From: Ignavibacteria bacterium
GTDB taxonomy: Bacteria > Bacteroidota > Ignavibacteria > Tepidaquicellales > Tepidaquicellaceae
Reading direction: 5' to 3'
DNA: 64,000 nt
NCBI GenBank assembly: GCA_016716125.1
Contig: JADJWZ010000002.1
Coordinates: 248,001-312,000 of the forward strand
The translations under genes were made by a program, and so were the position numbers. A model generated the notes under the pieces. The model saw only the letters and a list, made by a program, of their open reading frames with translations. It was not told where the DNA came from and searched no databases. Shown piece by piece: positions 38,076 through 47,414 of this stretch; position 1 is the first letter of the stretch; each line of letters begins with the position of its first letter.

Positions 38076-39749
38076 TTAAAATCCGATTGCGCTGCCGTAT
38101 CCTCTTCTGTCTGAATGTCCTTCCATAGTTCCGTCATCATTTATAAGTATTGCATTCACTCTTCCGAAATCACTTATCCCTTTTAAGTAATAACCAAGTA
38201 CGGTCAGCTTTTCATCCGCTTCCTTACTTACTAATCTTTTCTCAATCTGAATCTCGTCCGGAAGCCACTGATGATGAAACCGCGGAGCGTCAATTGATTC
38301 TTTCAGAGTCATTTTATGATCAATGAGATTTAATATGTTTTGAAGGACAGTCGTAATTATCCTTCCTCCGCCGGGCGAACCTGTTACAAGAAAAGGTTTT
38401 CCGGTTTTAAATACCAGCGTAGGTGTCATTGAGCTGAGCATTCTCTTTTCCGGATGTATCGCGTTTGCTTCATTTCCCACAAGACCGTAAATATTCGGAA
38501 CTCCCGGCTTGGATACAAAATCATCCATTTCATTATTCAGAAAAAATCCCGCTCCGTCCACTACCTGCTTATTTCCGAACACATCATTTATTGTTGTAGT
38601 AACAGATACCAGATTTCCTTTTCCGTCAGCAATGCTGTAATGCGTGGTCTCTTCGCTTTCATTCGCAAAAGGATCTCCCGGATTGATCTCGGTGCTAATA
38701 CCTGCTTTATCGAATTTAAAATCCTTCATACGGCTGAGAGCATAATTTTTTGAAGTCAGCTTTTCTATCGGCACATTTACAAAATCAGCATCTCCCATGA
38801 ATTCACTTCTGTCTGCATAAACTCTTCTCATTGCCTCTGTCATGATCTGAATGTTTTCAGTACTGCCGTATCCGCTTTTTGAAATGTCATAATTTTCAAG
38901 AATGTTCAGAAGATATATTAAGCTGATCCCGCCGCTGCTTGGCGGTCCCATAGAAATAATTTCATAACCTCTGTATGTTCCTCTGATCACATCCCTTTCC
39001 ACCGGCTGATATCTTTCAAGATCCTCATAGGAAATTAATCCGTCAGTATTTTTCATAAGTTGTACAATCTTACCGGCTGTTTCACCTCTGTAAAACCCGT
39101 CCCTTCCTTTTTCACTGATCAGTCTGAGTGTATTAGCAAGATCTTTCTGAACAAATCTGTCGCCGGTTTTAAAATTACCTCCGAATGTTTTCATGGTACC
39201 GGGAAATTGTGTGAATTCGGATTGATAACTATTAAGCGCTTCGGCAAATCCTTCTTCCATGAAAAATCCTGTGTCTGCAATATTAATAGAGTATTCAAGA
39301 ATTTCTTTTCTGTTCATAGTGCCGTATTTTTCCAGAGCATATAACATTCCGGCTACTGATCCGGGAACGCCGGCGGCGAGACTTCCTGTCGTGCTGAGCT
39401 CGTCTATTACATTTCCGCTATCATCAAGATACATATTCTTAGATGATGAAATCGGAGCTTTCTCCCTGTAATCAATTGAAGTATTCAATTTTAAGTCCGG
39501 ATTGTTCAGATGAATTATCATGAATCCGCCTCCGCCAATATTTCCGGCCTGCGGATAAACCACTGCAAGCGCAAATCCGACTCCGACTGCAGCATCAACT
39601 GCGTTGCCACCTTTTTTCATGATATCAATTCCTACTCTGGTAGCAAGTTCATTTGCAGAACTTACCATCCCGCCTCTTTCAAAGTTTGAGTAAGAATTGC
39701 ATGAAAAAAATAAAATTGAAAGTAACAGTATAAGTTTTCTTTTATTCAT
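38076..39749 (-). CDS. ggt: Gamma-glutamyltransferase
   Basis: 557 residues. An N-terminal lipobox-like FFSC suggests a lipoprotein or exported enzyme. Thr368 in EETTHYSIADGKGN is the predicted self-cleavage site and nucleophile of the small subunit. Other marks are NAVDAAVGVGFALAVVYP, GPPSSGGI and TGSPGGGRIITT. It hydrolyses or transfers the gamma-glutamyl group of glutathione and similar compounds. Upstream by 17 bp is nadE; the minus-strand order is nadE - ggt - acyltransferase. Confidence 0.94.
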   Translation of the reverse strand: MNKRKLILLLSILFFSCNSYSNFERGGMVSSANELATRVGIDIMKKGGNAVDAAVGVGFALAVVYPQAGNIGGGGFMIIHLNNPDLKLNTSIDYREKAPISSSKNMYLDDSGNVIDELSTTGSLAAGVPGSVAGMLYALEKYGTMNRKEILEYSINIADTGFFMEEGFAEALNSYQSEFTQFPGTMKTFGGNFKTGDRFVQKDLANTLRLISEKGRDGFYRGETAGKIVQLMKNTDGLISYEDLERYQPVERDVIRGTYRGYEIISMGPPSSGGISLIYLLNILENYDISKSGYGSTENIQIMTEAMRRVYADRSEFMGDADFVNVPIEKLTSKNYALSRMKDFKFDKAGISTEINPGDPFANESEETTHYSIADGKGNLVSVTTTINDVFGNKQVVDGAGFFLNNEMDDFVSKPGVPNIYGLVGNEANAIHPEKRMLSSMTPTLVFKTGKPFLVTGSPGGGRIITTVLQNILNLIDHKMTLKESIDAPRFHHQWLPDEIQIEKRLVSKEADEKLTVLGYYLKGISDFGRVNAILINDDGTMEGHSDRRGYGSAIGF

Positions 39750-39766
39750 CTATTATTCATAAAGAT

Positions 39767-40585
39767 TTAAGTATTCCAGTCCCTGTTATATCTGAAGTCT
39801 ATATTAACTGTTCTGTTTGAAACTTTAGCGATGAGCGGAGTCAGTCTTTTAAACTGACTTCTTATTATCATTGAATTCACTCTCTTCATAAATTTTTCTG
39901 AATAGCCGGCTTTTTTTAAATAAGCTTCAGATCTTCTTTCATCCACTTTTTCATATAAATACTTGTCAACTTCGTCATATGTAAATCCAAGTTCATCTTC
40001 ATCCGTCTGACTTTTCCACAGATCAGCCGATGGTTTTTTTGAAATAATGTTTACCGGAATGTTAAGATGTTTTGCCAATCCTCTGATCTGGGTTTTATAA
40101 AGATCTCCGATTGGATTTATTGCTGAAGCAGAGTCTCCGAAAATGGTTGAATACCCGAGTAAAATTTCAGACTTATTACTTGTTCCGATTACCAGCGCAT
40201 TATTCCTCGCGGATTCATCATACAGCATTATCATTCTCACCCGCGCCATGATATTCCCCTTTCTTACATTAGGGATTTCCTTCTCATCTACTGAATCCGA
40301 AATCGTATCTACAGCATCGCTTATATTTATGATCCTGGATTTTGTGTTGAGAATTTCAGAAATTTGTAAAGCATCCGTAATGCTGCTTTTACTGCTTGTC
40401 TTATATGGCATCAAAAGGAATGTAACATTTTTATTCCCGAGAGCTTTTACAGTTAAGTATGCAGTAACGGCTGAATCAATACCGCCGGATAAACCAACTA
40501 CAGCTTTCTTTATTCCGATTCTGTGTGTCTCGTTTTTGATAAAATCCGTAAGGATTTTTTCAGTATGATCGTAATTTAAATTCAT
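39767..40585 (-). CDS. nadE: NH3-dependent NAD+ synthetase
   Basis: 272 residues, so the ammonia-dependent form without a glutaminase domain. The ATP-binding P-loop SGGIDS is at 33-38, followed by GTSNKSEILLGYSTIFGDSA and LYKTQIRGLAKHL, and KKPSADLWKSQTDEDELGF. It converts deamido-NAD to NAD+ in the final step of NAD synthesis. A rho-independent terminator for the upstream gene lies just before its start (40600-40632), so it has its own promoter or depends on read-through. Confidence 0.95.
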   Translation of the reverse strand: MNLNYDHTEKILTDFIKNETHRIGIKKAVVGLSGGIDSAVTAYLTVKALGNKNVTFLLMPYKTSSKSSITDALQISEILNTKSRIINISDAVDTISDSVDEKEIPNVRKGNIMARVRMIMLYDESARNNALVIGTSNKSEILLGYSTIFGDSASAINPIGDLYKTQIRGLAKHLNIPVNIISKKPSADLWKSQTDEDELGFTYDEVDKYLYEKVDERRSEAYLKKAGYSEKFMKRVNSMIIRSQFKRLTPLIAKVSNRTVNIDFRYNRDWNT

Positions 40586-40599
40586 ATTATAAAAATTTC

Positions 40600-40632
40600 A
40601 AAAAAAAAGCCGACCTTTTTAAAAGGTCGGCT
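40600..40632 (-). terminator. Rho-independent terminator after the 82-residue protein gene
   Basis: Read on the minus strand: AGCCGACCTTTT, small loop, then AAGGTCGGCT, followed by a run of T. It begins 19 bp after the stop of the 40652-40900 gene. Confidence 0.9.
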
Positions 40633-40651
40633 GTTATGACAAAATTTGAAC

Positions 40652-40900
40652 TTATTTTGAAACCTGGTATACAATTTTTCTGATTGTATCGAATTGTAAA
40701 TATGGGAATAATTCTTGAATTTTATCTATTGCTTCACCTGCGCTCATTTCTCTTCTCATTTCTTTGTACATCTGTCTGATCTTGTAATCTCTTATAGCTT
40801 TTTCATCAAGGAGTTTATACTTTTTCAGAGTATTGTATACACTATCATCTATAAGCTCACTTAAAGGGTTGTCGCTTTTTGATTTTACTGCTGGTTTCAA
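40652..40900 (-). CDS. Small conserved-looking protein of unknown function
   Basis: 82 residues, highly charged and predicted helical (DDSVYNTLKKYKLLDEKAIRDYKIRQMYKEMRREM broken into segments), with no membrane segment, Cys or recognisable domain. Its own strong terminator and normal codon use support it as a real gene. The helical, basic character would fit a nucleic-acid-binding or adaptor role, but this is only a guess. The region from 40901 to 41146 is a promoter region shared with the divergent dsbD. Confidence 0.65.
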   Translation of the reverse strand: MKPAVKSKSDNPLSELIDDSVYNTLKKYKLLDEKAIRDYKIRQMYKEMRREMSAGEAIDKIQELFPYLQFDTIRKIVYQVSK

Positions 40901-41146
40901 ATTGTAATTCTCCTTATTTAAGTTTAAATTTATATAATTATCTGAATTTAGTTCGTTTCTAAGATTTAATCGAACTTTTCAGAGTTTTAACCTATACAAA
41001 TATACAGCAAAAACAGTAGTAAAGTCAACATTGCATTTAAAAAATATTAAAAACCTCAAATTTTAATATCTTGTTTTTATTTTTTATTGTATATTGTTTA
41101 GTTTCTCATTTAACTTTTAATCAATCAAAATAAGTTCCGTTCTCTG

Positions 41147-42973
41147 ATGCTATTTAAAAAAGTTTTATTCTTTTCACTTATACTTTCTATAATTTTTTTC
41201 AGCAGTTTATCATTCTCTCAGAAATCTGAATACCTCAGTTTTAATGTTTTAAATGAAAGGGAGTTTTATTCTGAAAGCGATACATTGAAACTTGCATTAA
41301 GTATTTCAATAATCAAGCCTTACCATATAAATTCTTATATAGTCGACGACCCTACTCTTATTACTACATCAGTATCAATAAGCGATAGTAATTTTAAAAT
41401 TTTAAATTCATTTTTCCCGGAATCAAAAAAGCTGAAGTTTGAGTTCTCTGAAAATGAGATCGATGTCTATGAAGGAGATATTGCGGTCGGATTAAATTTA
41501 ATAGCCGACGCTAATGTAAAAACCGGAAGTTATAAAGTCCCTGTGGTTCTGAGTTTTCAGGCATGTGATGACAGAGTTTGTTATCAGCCAGCATCACTGA
41601 CGGATACAATAATTATCATTATTGACAGTGAGAAAAAATCTTCTGCAGTTTTAAATACCGATGTTTTTGCGAAAATTGATTTTACAAAACCGTCTGATGC
41701 AGATAATTCTTCTGAAAGTAAATCGAGTCTGACAGAAAATGTCCGGACTGACTCTCCTGATGCGGAGGAAGATACGATTGCAAACTGGATTGAAGAGGAA
41801 GGACTTTTTGTAGTGCTTTTAGGGATGTTCCTTGGGGGTCTTGCGCTTAATCTCACACCGTGTGTATATCCTCTGATTCCTATAACAGTAAGTTTCTTCG
41901 GCGCGCAGTCCAGCGGCAGTAAATCACAAAGTTTCCTTATGGGTCTTTTTTACGTTCTCGGAATGTCAATAACTTATTCAGCGCTCGGAGTATTTGCAGC
42001 TCTGACAGGAAGTCTGCTCGGGACAGCATTGCAGAATCCGCTTGTAATAATTTTTATTGCTCTTATAATGCTTACTCTCGGTCTGAGTATGTTCGGTTTG
42101 TTTGAAATCAGAGTTCCGCAGAGTCTTGCGATGATGGGAAATAAAAACCGGTCCGGATATCTCGGATCAATTTTTATGGGACTTACGGTTGGTTTTATTG
42201 CAGCTCCGTGTATTGGTCCTTTTGTTTTAAGCCTGTTAGTTTATGTCGGTAAGATCGGAAATGCATTTACCGGATTTTTATTTTTCTTTGTTCTTTCTCT
42301 GGGTCTTGGATTTCCTTATATATTTCTTGCCGCTTCATCAAGCTCTATTGGTAAACTTCCCAGATCAGGGGAATGGATGGAAGGCATAAAAGTGATTTTC
42401 GGATTCATACTTTTCGGTATGGCTTTCTTTACTCTTGAACCTCTTATTCCAAAAGAAATTTTTAAAACAGCATTTCCGTTATACATAATCCTTGCAGGAG
42501 CCTATCTGATTTTGATTGACAAAAAAGGAAAATCATCTGCATTATATTCCAACATTAAATATTTTATTGCTATACTCGCTGTGATTTACGGAACGTGGAA
42601 TCTAAAACCTGAAGGCGCAGTTGAGGAAGTTCAGTGGCAGATACACTCTTCAATTGAATCCATTGACAACAGCATTAAGACCGGTAACAAACCTGTTATG
42701 ATAGATTTTTACGCTGACTGGTGCGCTCAATGCAAGGAGCTGGATGAATATACATACACGGATCCCGAGATTGCAGAACTTTCCAAATCATTTACAAATA
42801 TTAAAGTAGATCTTACAAAAGAGAACACTGAGATATCCGACCGTTTCAATATTAAAGGACTGCCTGTTGTGATCTTTATGAATGCAGACGGAGCCGAAGT
42901 AAAAGAGCTCAGAGTTACGGGATTTGAAAATCCGGAAGAGTTTAAGAAAAAAATAAATTCAATTTTAAATTAA
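41147..42973 (+). CDS. dsbD: Thiol:disulfide interchange protein DsbD
   Basis: 608 residues with all three DsbD modules. The periplasmic alpha domain after a signal peptide has the Cys pair C140/C145 (QACDDRVCYQP). The eight-helix CcdA-like membrane domain starts GMFLGGLALNLTPCVYPLIP and has a second conserved Cys in FIAAPCIGPF. The C-terminal thioredoxin-like gamma domain has CAQC (C526, C529). It moves electrons from cytoplasmic thioredoxin to periplasmic disulfide and cytochrome c biogenesis systems. It heads a tight plus-strand run: 8 bp to the next gene, then truA and a paralogue. Confidence 0.94.
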   Translation: MLFKKVLFFSLILSIIFFSSLSFSQKSEYLSFNVLNEREFYSESDTLKLALSISIIKPYHINSYIVDDPTLITTSVSISDSNFKILNSFFPESKKLKFEFSENEIDVYEGDIAVGLNLIADANVKTGSYKVPVVLSFQACDDRVCYQPASLTDTIIIIIDSEKKSSAVLNTDVFAKIDFTKPSDADNSSESKSSLTENVRTDSPDAEEDTIANWIEEEGLFVVLLGMFLGGLALNLTPCVYPLIPITVSFFGAQSSGSKSQSFLMGLFYVLGMSITYSALGVFAALTGSLLGTALQNPLVIIFIALIMLTLGLSMFGLFEIRVPQSLAMMGNKNRSGYLGSIFMGLTVGFIAAPCIGPFVLSLLVYVGKIGNAFTGFLFFFVLSLGLGFPYIFLAASSSSIGKLPRSGEWMEGIKVIFGFILFGMAFFTLEPLIPKEIFKTAFPLYIILAGAYLILIDKKGKSSALYSNIKYFIAILAVIYGTWNLKPEGAVEEVQWQIHSSIESIDNSIKTGNKPVMIDFYADWCAQCKELDEYTYTDPEIAELSKSFTNIKVDLTKENTEISDRFNIKGLPVVIFMNADGAEVKELRVTGFENPEEFKKKINSILN

Positions 42974-42981
42974 ATTAAAGA

Positions 42982-43761
42982 ATGTTAAAAAAACTTTTTT
43001 ATCTGCTGATGATATTCAGCTTTTGCGTAACAGAATCTTATTCGCAGGAAAATGATTTAAATAAAAAATTCAATATTGATCTTAAGTCAGAAAATTACAG
43101 CACTATCGGACTTAAAGACAAAATTCTTTCCGCCGAAACCGAAAACGACATCACAGAAATAAATCAGAATACAGCTAAATCTAAAAAATCACCGGGACTG
43201 GCTCTGCTGTTCTCTCTTGTATTACCCGGCGCAGGTCATTTCTATCTTGACAGAATGGACGTTGGAAAGTATTTCCTCGGAGTAGATGCTGCCGGATGGC
43301 TTGGACTTGTATCAATGAATATTTACGGTGATGCGGTAAAGGATGACTCCAGATCATATTCTTCAACTCATGCATCAATAAATGATCCCGATAATAAAGA
43401 TGACGATTTCTATAAAAATATAGGAAGCTTTAACAATGTTTATGAATATAATAATGATAAATTAACAAGAGGGGAATATAGTCTTTTATATTCTCCGCAG
43501 CAAAACTTCTGGAACTGGGACAATACGGACAACAGAAATTTTTACGAATTGCAAAGAAAGAAAAGCGAAAGAATTTATAACAACAGAATTGTATTTTCAA
43601 GTATTCTGATTGCAAACAGAATTGTAAGCGGTATCAGCGCTTTCTTTATTGCAAACAATACCGGGAAAAGTTCATCAGCATTAAATATAAGTCCCGAACT
43701 TCTTTACAAGGAGGATTTGACATTCGACGGTGTAAAATTAAATTTCAACAGAAATTTTTAG
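42982..43761 (+). CDS. DUF5683-like exported membrane protein
   Basis: 259 residues with a signal peptide (to YSQ). The hydrophobic LALLFSLVLPGAGHFYLDRM matches the DUF5683/P13-like pattern (…PGxGxFYxxx…), and a second hydrophobic part near the end is IANRIVSGISAFFIAN. The function is unknown; such proteins are found in cell envelopes of Bacteroidota. It lies between dsbD and truA with gaps of 8 and 6 bp and has a paralogue at 44510. The N-terminal ~60 residues after the signal are charged and low in hydrophobics. Confidence 0.65.
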   Translation: MLKKLFYLLMIFSFCVTESYSQENDLNKKFNIDLKSENYSTIGLKDKILSAETENDITEINQNTAKSKKSPGLALLFSLVLPGAGHFYLDRMDVGKYFLGVDAAGWLGLVSMNIYGDAVKDDSRSYSSTHASINDPDNKDDDFYKNIGSFNNVYEYNNDKLTRGEYSLLYSPQQNFWNWDNTDNRNFYELQRKKSERIYNNRIVFSSILIANRIVSGISAFFIANNTGKSSSALNISPELLYKEDLTFDGVKLNFNRNF

Positions 43762-43767
43762 TAAGAT

Positions 43768-44502
43768 TTGTTTAATTATAAGCTGATCATTGAATATGAC
43801 GGAAGAAATTTCTTCGGATGGCAGAGACAAAATCAGACAAAGGAAACTGTACAGGAATATCTCGAATCAGCTCTTGAAAAAATTGAGCGTGAAAGTATAA
43901 CGCTTTACGGAGCAGGAAGGACCGACGCCGGTGTCAGCGCTTTTAATCAGACTGCTAATTTCAAATCTGAAAAAGTAATTCTGCCTGAAAAATTTTTATA
44001 TTCGATAAACTCAGTATTACCCGGGAGCATTACTGTAAAAAGCATTAAGAAAGTTTCACCGGATTTTCATTCAAGATATTCAGCCAAGAAAAGGGAATAC
44101 TTATATTACATATCAAGAGAGAAAAGATCGATCGGCGGAGATTTTTTTTATTACATTAATTATCAGCCGGACTTTGATAAGCTGAATGAGTATTTCGAAT
44201 TTATAAAGTCGCTGAAATATTTCAGGACTTTTTGTAAGAATCATGAGGACAAACATAATTTCGGATGTGAAATATTTGATTTTGATCTTAAAAGGAAAAG
44301 GAACGGAAAGGAAATTATATTCAGAATTTCCGCCAACAGGTTTCTTCACTCAATGGTTAGATCCGTTATCGGATGCGCACTGGAAATCAGTTCTTCAAAA
44401 AAAAATATTATTGAAACTAAAAAAGCGGTTTTAAAAGGAGAAAAAATCAGAATTTATTATTTACCCTCTAATGCATTATTTTTAAATAAAATATTTTATT
44501 AA
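43768..44502 (+). CDS. truA: tRNA pseudouridine(38-40) synthase
   Basis: 244 residues. The nucleophile Asp53 is in GAGRTDAGVSAFNQ; the N-terminus YKLIIEYDGRNFFGWQRQ and the C-terminal FLHSMVRSVIGCALEI are standard TruA. It isomerises uridines 38-40 in the tRNA anticodon stem. It starts at TTG 43768, 6 bp after the previous stop; no ATG is available. It is embedded between two paralogous envelope proteins, an unusual place for a tRNA-modification gene. Confidence 0.94.
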   Translation: MFNYKLIIEYDGRNFFGWQRQNQTKETVQEYLESALEKIERESITLYGAGRTDAGVSAFNQTANFKSEKVILPEKFLYSINSVLPGSITVKSIKKVSPDFHSRYSAKKREYLYYISREKRSIGGDFFYYINYQPDFDKLNEYFEFIKSLKYFRTFCKNHEDKHNFGCEIFDFDLKRKRNGKEIIFRISANRFLHSMVRSVIGCALEISSSKKNIIETKKAVLKGEKIRIYYLPSNALFLNKIFY

Positions 44503-44509
44503 ATCATAT

Positions 44510-45406
44510 ATGAAAAATATAAAAGAGATCAGTTTAGTTATATTTCTATTTGCATTTTCCGGGTTGAGCTTTTCTCAAAGCGAAAGTAATTACATGACAT
44601 CGGATCTGAAAGAGAAAATCATTAATCAGCAATCCGGTTTACAGACAAATAGTAACCTGTTTAAAAAGAATCTCAACAGTATAAGAAAAGATGATCCAAG
44701 GGAAAAATCTCCTTTTCTCGGCGCTGTGTTATCCGGAGTTATCCCGGGTACAGGTGAATTTTACGGAAAGAATTATTTAAAAGCGGCTATATTTTTTGCG
44801 CTCGAAGTTGGTCTGTGGACAGCATATGCAGTTTATGAAAACAAAGGTGATGACCAGACCGATTATTACAGAGGATTCGCTGATAAGAACTGGAGCTTAA
44901 ACAAATATGCGCAGTGGCTTGTCGATCAGCAGTTTACCGGCTTCGGGTCTATTACAGATCCGCAGACATCCGATCTTAACAGATTAAGAAGAGAAGTAAA
45001 TATAGTGGAAGCTCAGAACTTTTCTCATCAGCTGCCGCCTTTCGGGGATCAGCAGTATTATGAACTGATAGGGAAGTATCAGAATTTTGTTGTCGGCTGG
45101 ACAGATGCAGACCCTACTATCAGTAAAAATTCCGCAAGTGCAAATTATTACGGTACCTATAAAACCACTATGTTTATAAACTATTCTGTGGAGAGGCAAA
45201 CTGCAAATGATTACTATAATAAAGCGAACGCTTCTATTGCAGTTGTAATACTGAATCACCTTGTAAGTGCGGCGGATGCAGCATGGACAGTGTCAATGTT
45301 TAATAAAGATCTGAAAGTAAAGACGGGTATGAATTTCAGGGATGTGTATGGATTTTACGGTGAGAAAAAATTAATACCTTTTGCAAATGTTAACGTAACA
45401 TTCTGA
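44510..45406 (+). CDS. DUF5683-like exported membrane protein, paralogue of the 42982 gene
   Basis: 298 residues with signal peptide (to FSQ). GAVLSGVIPGTGEFYGKNYL parallels SLVLPGAGHFYLDRM of the protein at 42982, and LNHLVSAADAAWTV parallels its C-terminal hydrophobic segment. It has aromatic, loop-rich segments between (DYYRGFADKNWSLNKYAQWL). Role unknown, probably inner- or outer-membrane associated. It is the last gene of the dsbD run; a terminator for it lies inside the facing ispE gene. Confidence 0.65.
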   Translation: MKNIKEISLVIFLFAFSGLSFSQSESNYMTSDLKEKIINQQSGLQTNSNLFKKNLNSIRKDDPREKSPFLGAVLSGVIPGTGEFYGKNYLKAAIFFALEVGLWTAYAVYENKGDDQTDYYRGFADKNWSLNKYAQWLVDQQFTGFGSITDPQTSDLNRLRREVNIVEAQNFSHQLPPFGDQQYYELIGKYQNFVVGWTDADPTISKNSASANYYGTYKTTMFINYSVERQTANDYYNKANASIAVVILNHLVSAADAAWTVSMFNKDLKVKTGMNFRDVYGFYGEKKLIPFANVNVTF

Positions 45407-45408
45407 CA

Positions 45409-46284
45409 TTATCCGGCATTTGAAATAAAAGTCAGATATTTTTTTTTTTGAAATTCATCACGGCACTTTAATAAAGTGCCTTTTTTATTTGGATCAAATA
45501 ATCCGTAAACCGTAGCGCCGCTTCCGCTCATTGAAGAAAAAACAGATCCGTTATCAAGCATATAATTTTTTATCTCATTAAGCAAAGGGTATTTCTCAAA
45601 TACGATCTTTTCAAAATCATTTACAATCTCACTTTTTTTATCCGGATCAAATTCTGAAATTTTATCAAGCGATTTATCTTTATGAAAACCAATTGGCAGA
45701 TTCAGGTTTTCAAACGCCCATTTTGTGGAAACATGAAGATGCGGATTTACTACAAGTATATTATATTTTATTTTAAAATTTTTCAGCGGTTTGAGTTTCT
45801 CTCCTCTTCCTTCCGCATAGCACGGTTTCATTATCAGAAAAAACGGAACATCGCTGCCTATAGATAATGCAAGATCAATGATTTTACTTTTGTTAGACCC
45901 GATGTCAATTTTAAAATATCTGATGAGAAATTTCAAAACTGCTGCAGCATTGGAACTGCCGCCCCCGAGACCGCCTCCGACTGGAATGTTTTTAACCATG
46001 TCGATCTCAATTTTGTAAGTGTCTGTTATTCTGAAAGTTTTGAAGAAATTAAGAACGGCTTTGTAACACAAGTTGTCAGCGTTCAAAGGGATGTATGATT
46101 TGTTGGATTTTAAAATGACGGAGTTGAATTCCTTCTCTGCAGGAGATATAGTGAATCCCAGTTCGTCATATATTTTTACAGGGTAAAAGATTGTTTCAAT
46201 GTCATGGTAACCGTCCGCGCGTTTTCCCAGGATTCTTAATCCAATATTTATTTTCGAATATGATTTTATTATTTCCTGTTTCAT
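45409..46284 (-). CDS. ispE: 4-diphosphocytidyl-2-C-methyl-D-erythritol kinase
   Basis: 291 residues of the GHMP kinase family. It has the N-terminal SYSKINIGLRILGKRADGYH, ATP-binding PVGGGLGGGSSNAAA at 101-115, the catalytic Asp in GSDVPFFL, and a C-terminal SSMSGSGATVYGLF. It phosphorylates CDP-ME in the non-mevalonate isoprenoid pathway. An 11-A tract in the coding strand (plus 45439-45449) encodes the Lys run near the C-terminus and is a slippage-prone site. The 3' end also contains a terminator for the facing gene. It is separated from fabH by a terminator. Confidence 0.94.
   Translation of the reverse strand: MKQEIIKSYSKINIGLRILGKRADGYHDIETIFYPVKIYDELGFTISPAEKEFNSVILKSNKSYIPLNADNLCYKAVLNFFKTFRITDTYKIEIDMVKNIPVGGGLGGGSSNAAAVLKFLIRYFKIDIGSNKSKIIDLALSIGSDVPFFLIMKPCYAEGRGEKLKPLKNFKIKYNILVVNPHLHVSTKWAFENLNLPIGFHKDKSLDKISEFDPDKKSEIVNDFEKIVFEKYPLLNEIKNYMLDNGSVFSSMSGSGATVYGLFDPNKKGTLLKCRDEFQKKKYLTFISNAG
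45462..45487 (+). terminator. Terminator for the 44510 gene, located inside ispE
   Basis: GGCACTT / AAGTGCC with a 5-nt loop followed by six T on the plus strand, 55 bp past the stop of the upstream plus-strand gene and wholly within the ispE coding sequence. Confidence 0.75.
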
Positions 46285-46339
46285 TTTAATTATTTTAAAC
46301 TCTATTAAATTCTCTTAAACTCTTTAGTTAAACATCCGC

Positions 46340-46374
46340 TAAAAAAAATCCCCGACATATAAATCAGCCGGGGA
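46340..46374 (-). terminator. Rho-independent terminator after fabH
   Basis: On the minus strand, ATCCCCG / CGGGGAT with a 14-nt loop and then seven T, 33 bp after the fabH stop and before ispE. Confidence 0.87.
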
Positions 46375-46407
46375 TAGCTTTTAAATATTTTATTTTTTTT
46401 TATTTCC

Positions 46408-47412
46408 TTAAAATGCCCATTTTACAAGTATTGATCCCCATGTATATCCGGCTCCGAAACTGGATAAAATTAAATAATCACCTTTCTTTACTTTGCCTTC
46501 CTGCCAGTATTCAGAAATACAGATCGGTATAGTGCCTGAAGTTGTGTTTCCGTATTTATGAATATTCAGCATTACTTTGTCCATCGATATTCCCATTCTT
46601 TCTGCACAGGCGCTGATAATTCTCATGTTTGCCTGATGAGGAACAAGATACGATACCTGATCAGACGTGATATTATTCTTGGTCATTATTTCATATGAAA
46701 CATCAGCCATACTTTTTACAGCTTCTTTAAAAACTGTCTTGCCGTCCTGATATACATAATGCATCTTCTTTTCAACAGTCTCTAATGACGGCGGGTTTAA
46801 ACTTCCTCCGCCTAACATATGAAGATATTTTTCACCTTCTCCGTCCACTTTTAAAATCGAATCAAGTATTCCGTAATCCTTGTCATCAGTTGGTTCAAGT
46901 AACACAGCGCCTGCCCCGTCACCAAAAAGTATACACGTGTTTCTGTCCTCCATATTGGAAATTGAAGACATTTTATCCGCGCCTACTACAATTACTTTTT
47001 TATGAGAACCGCTTTGAACAAACTGTACCGCCGTAGCCAGTGAAAAAATAAATCCTGAACAGGCGGCAAGCAGATCGAATCCCCAGGCGTTAACAGCTTT
47101 TAATTCCCTCTGTAAAATACATGCAGTAGATGGAAATATCATATCAGGAGTTACTGTCCCTACTATTATCAGATCAATTTCATCTATTCCGATCCCTCTG
47201 TTCTTAATTAAATTTTCTATCGCTTTTATTGCCATGAAAGAAGTCGGAGTGTCTGCATCAAGTTTTCTTCTTTCTGTAATTCCTGTCCGTGACTTTATCC
47301 ATTCATCCGAAGTATCTAAATATTCCTCGTAGTACTTGTTGTCAATTACCCTGTCGGGAACGTAATGCCCGACAGCGGTTATCATTGCATTGAACGGAGC
47401 TTTATTAATCAT
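46408..47412 (-). CDS. fabH: 3-oxoacyl-[acyl-carrier-protein] synthase III
   Basis: 334 residues. The Cys-His-Asn triad is Cys118 (DLLAACSGFIFSLA), His in VPHQANMRI and Asn in HKYGNTTSGTIP. The C-terminal ILSSFGAGYTWGSILVKW is typical FabH. It condenses acetyl-CoA (or a branched primer) with malonyl-ACP to start fatty acid synthesis. It follows clpC by 2 bp on the minus strand and ends in a strong terminator. The fabD/fabG genes lie 25 kb away. Confidence 0.95.
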   Translation of the reverse strand: MINKAPFNAMITAVGHYVPDRVIDNKYYEEYLDTSDEWIKSRTGITERRKLDADTPTSFMAIKAIENLIKNRGIGIDEIDLIIVGTVTPDMIFPSTACILQRELKAVNAWGFDLLAACSGFIFSLATAVQFVQSGSHKKVIVVGADKMSSISNMEDRNTCILFGDGAGAVLLEPTDDKDYGILDSILKVDGEGEKYLHMLGGGSLNPPSLETVEKKMHYVYQDGKTVFKEAVKSMADVSYEIMTKNNITSDQVSYLVPHQANMRIISACAERMGISMDKVMLNIHKYGNTTSGTIPICISEYWQEGKVKKGDYLILSSFGAGYTWGSILVKWAF

Positions 47413-47414
47413 AT

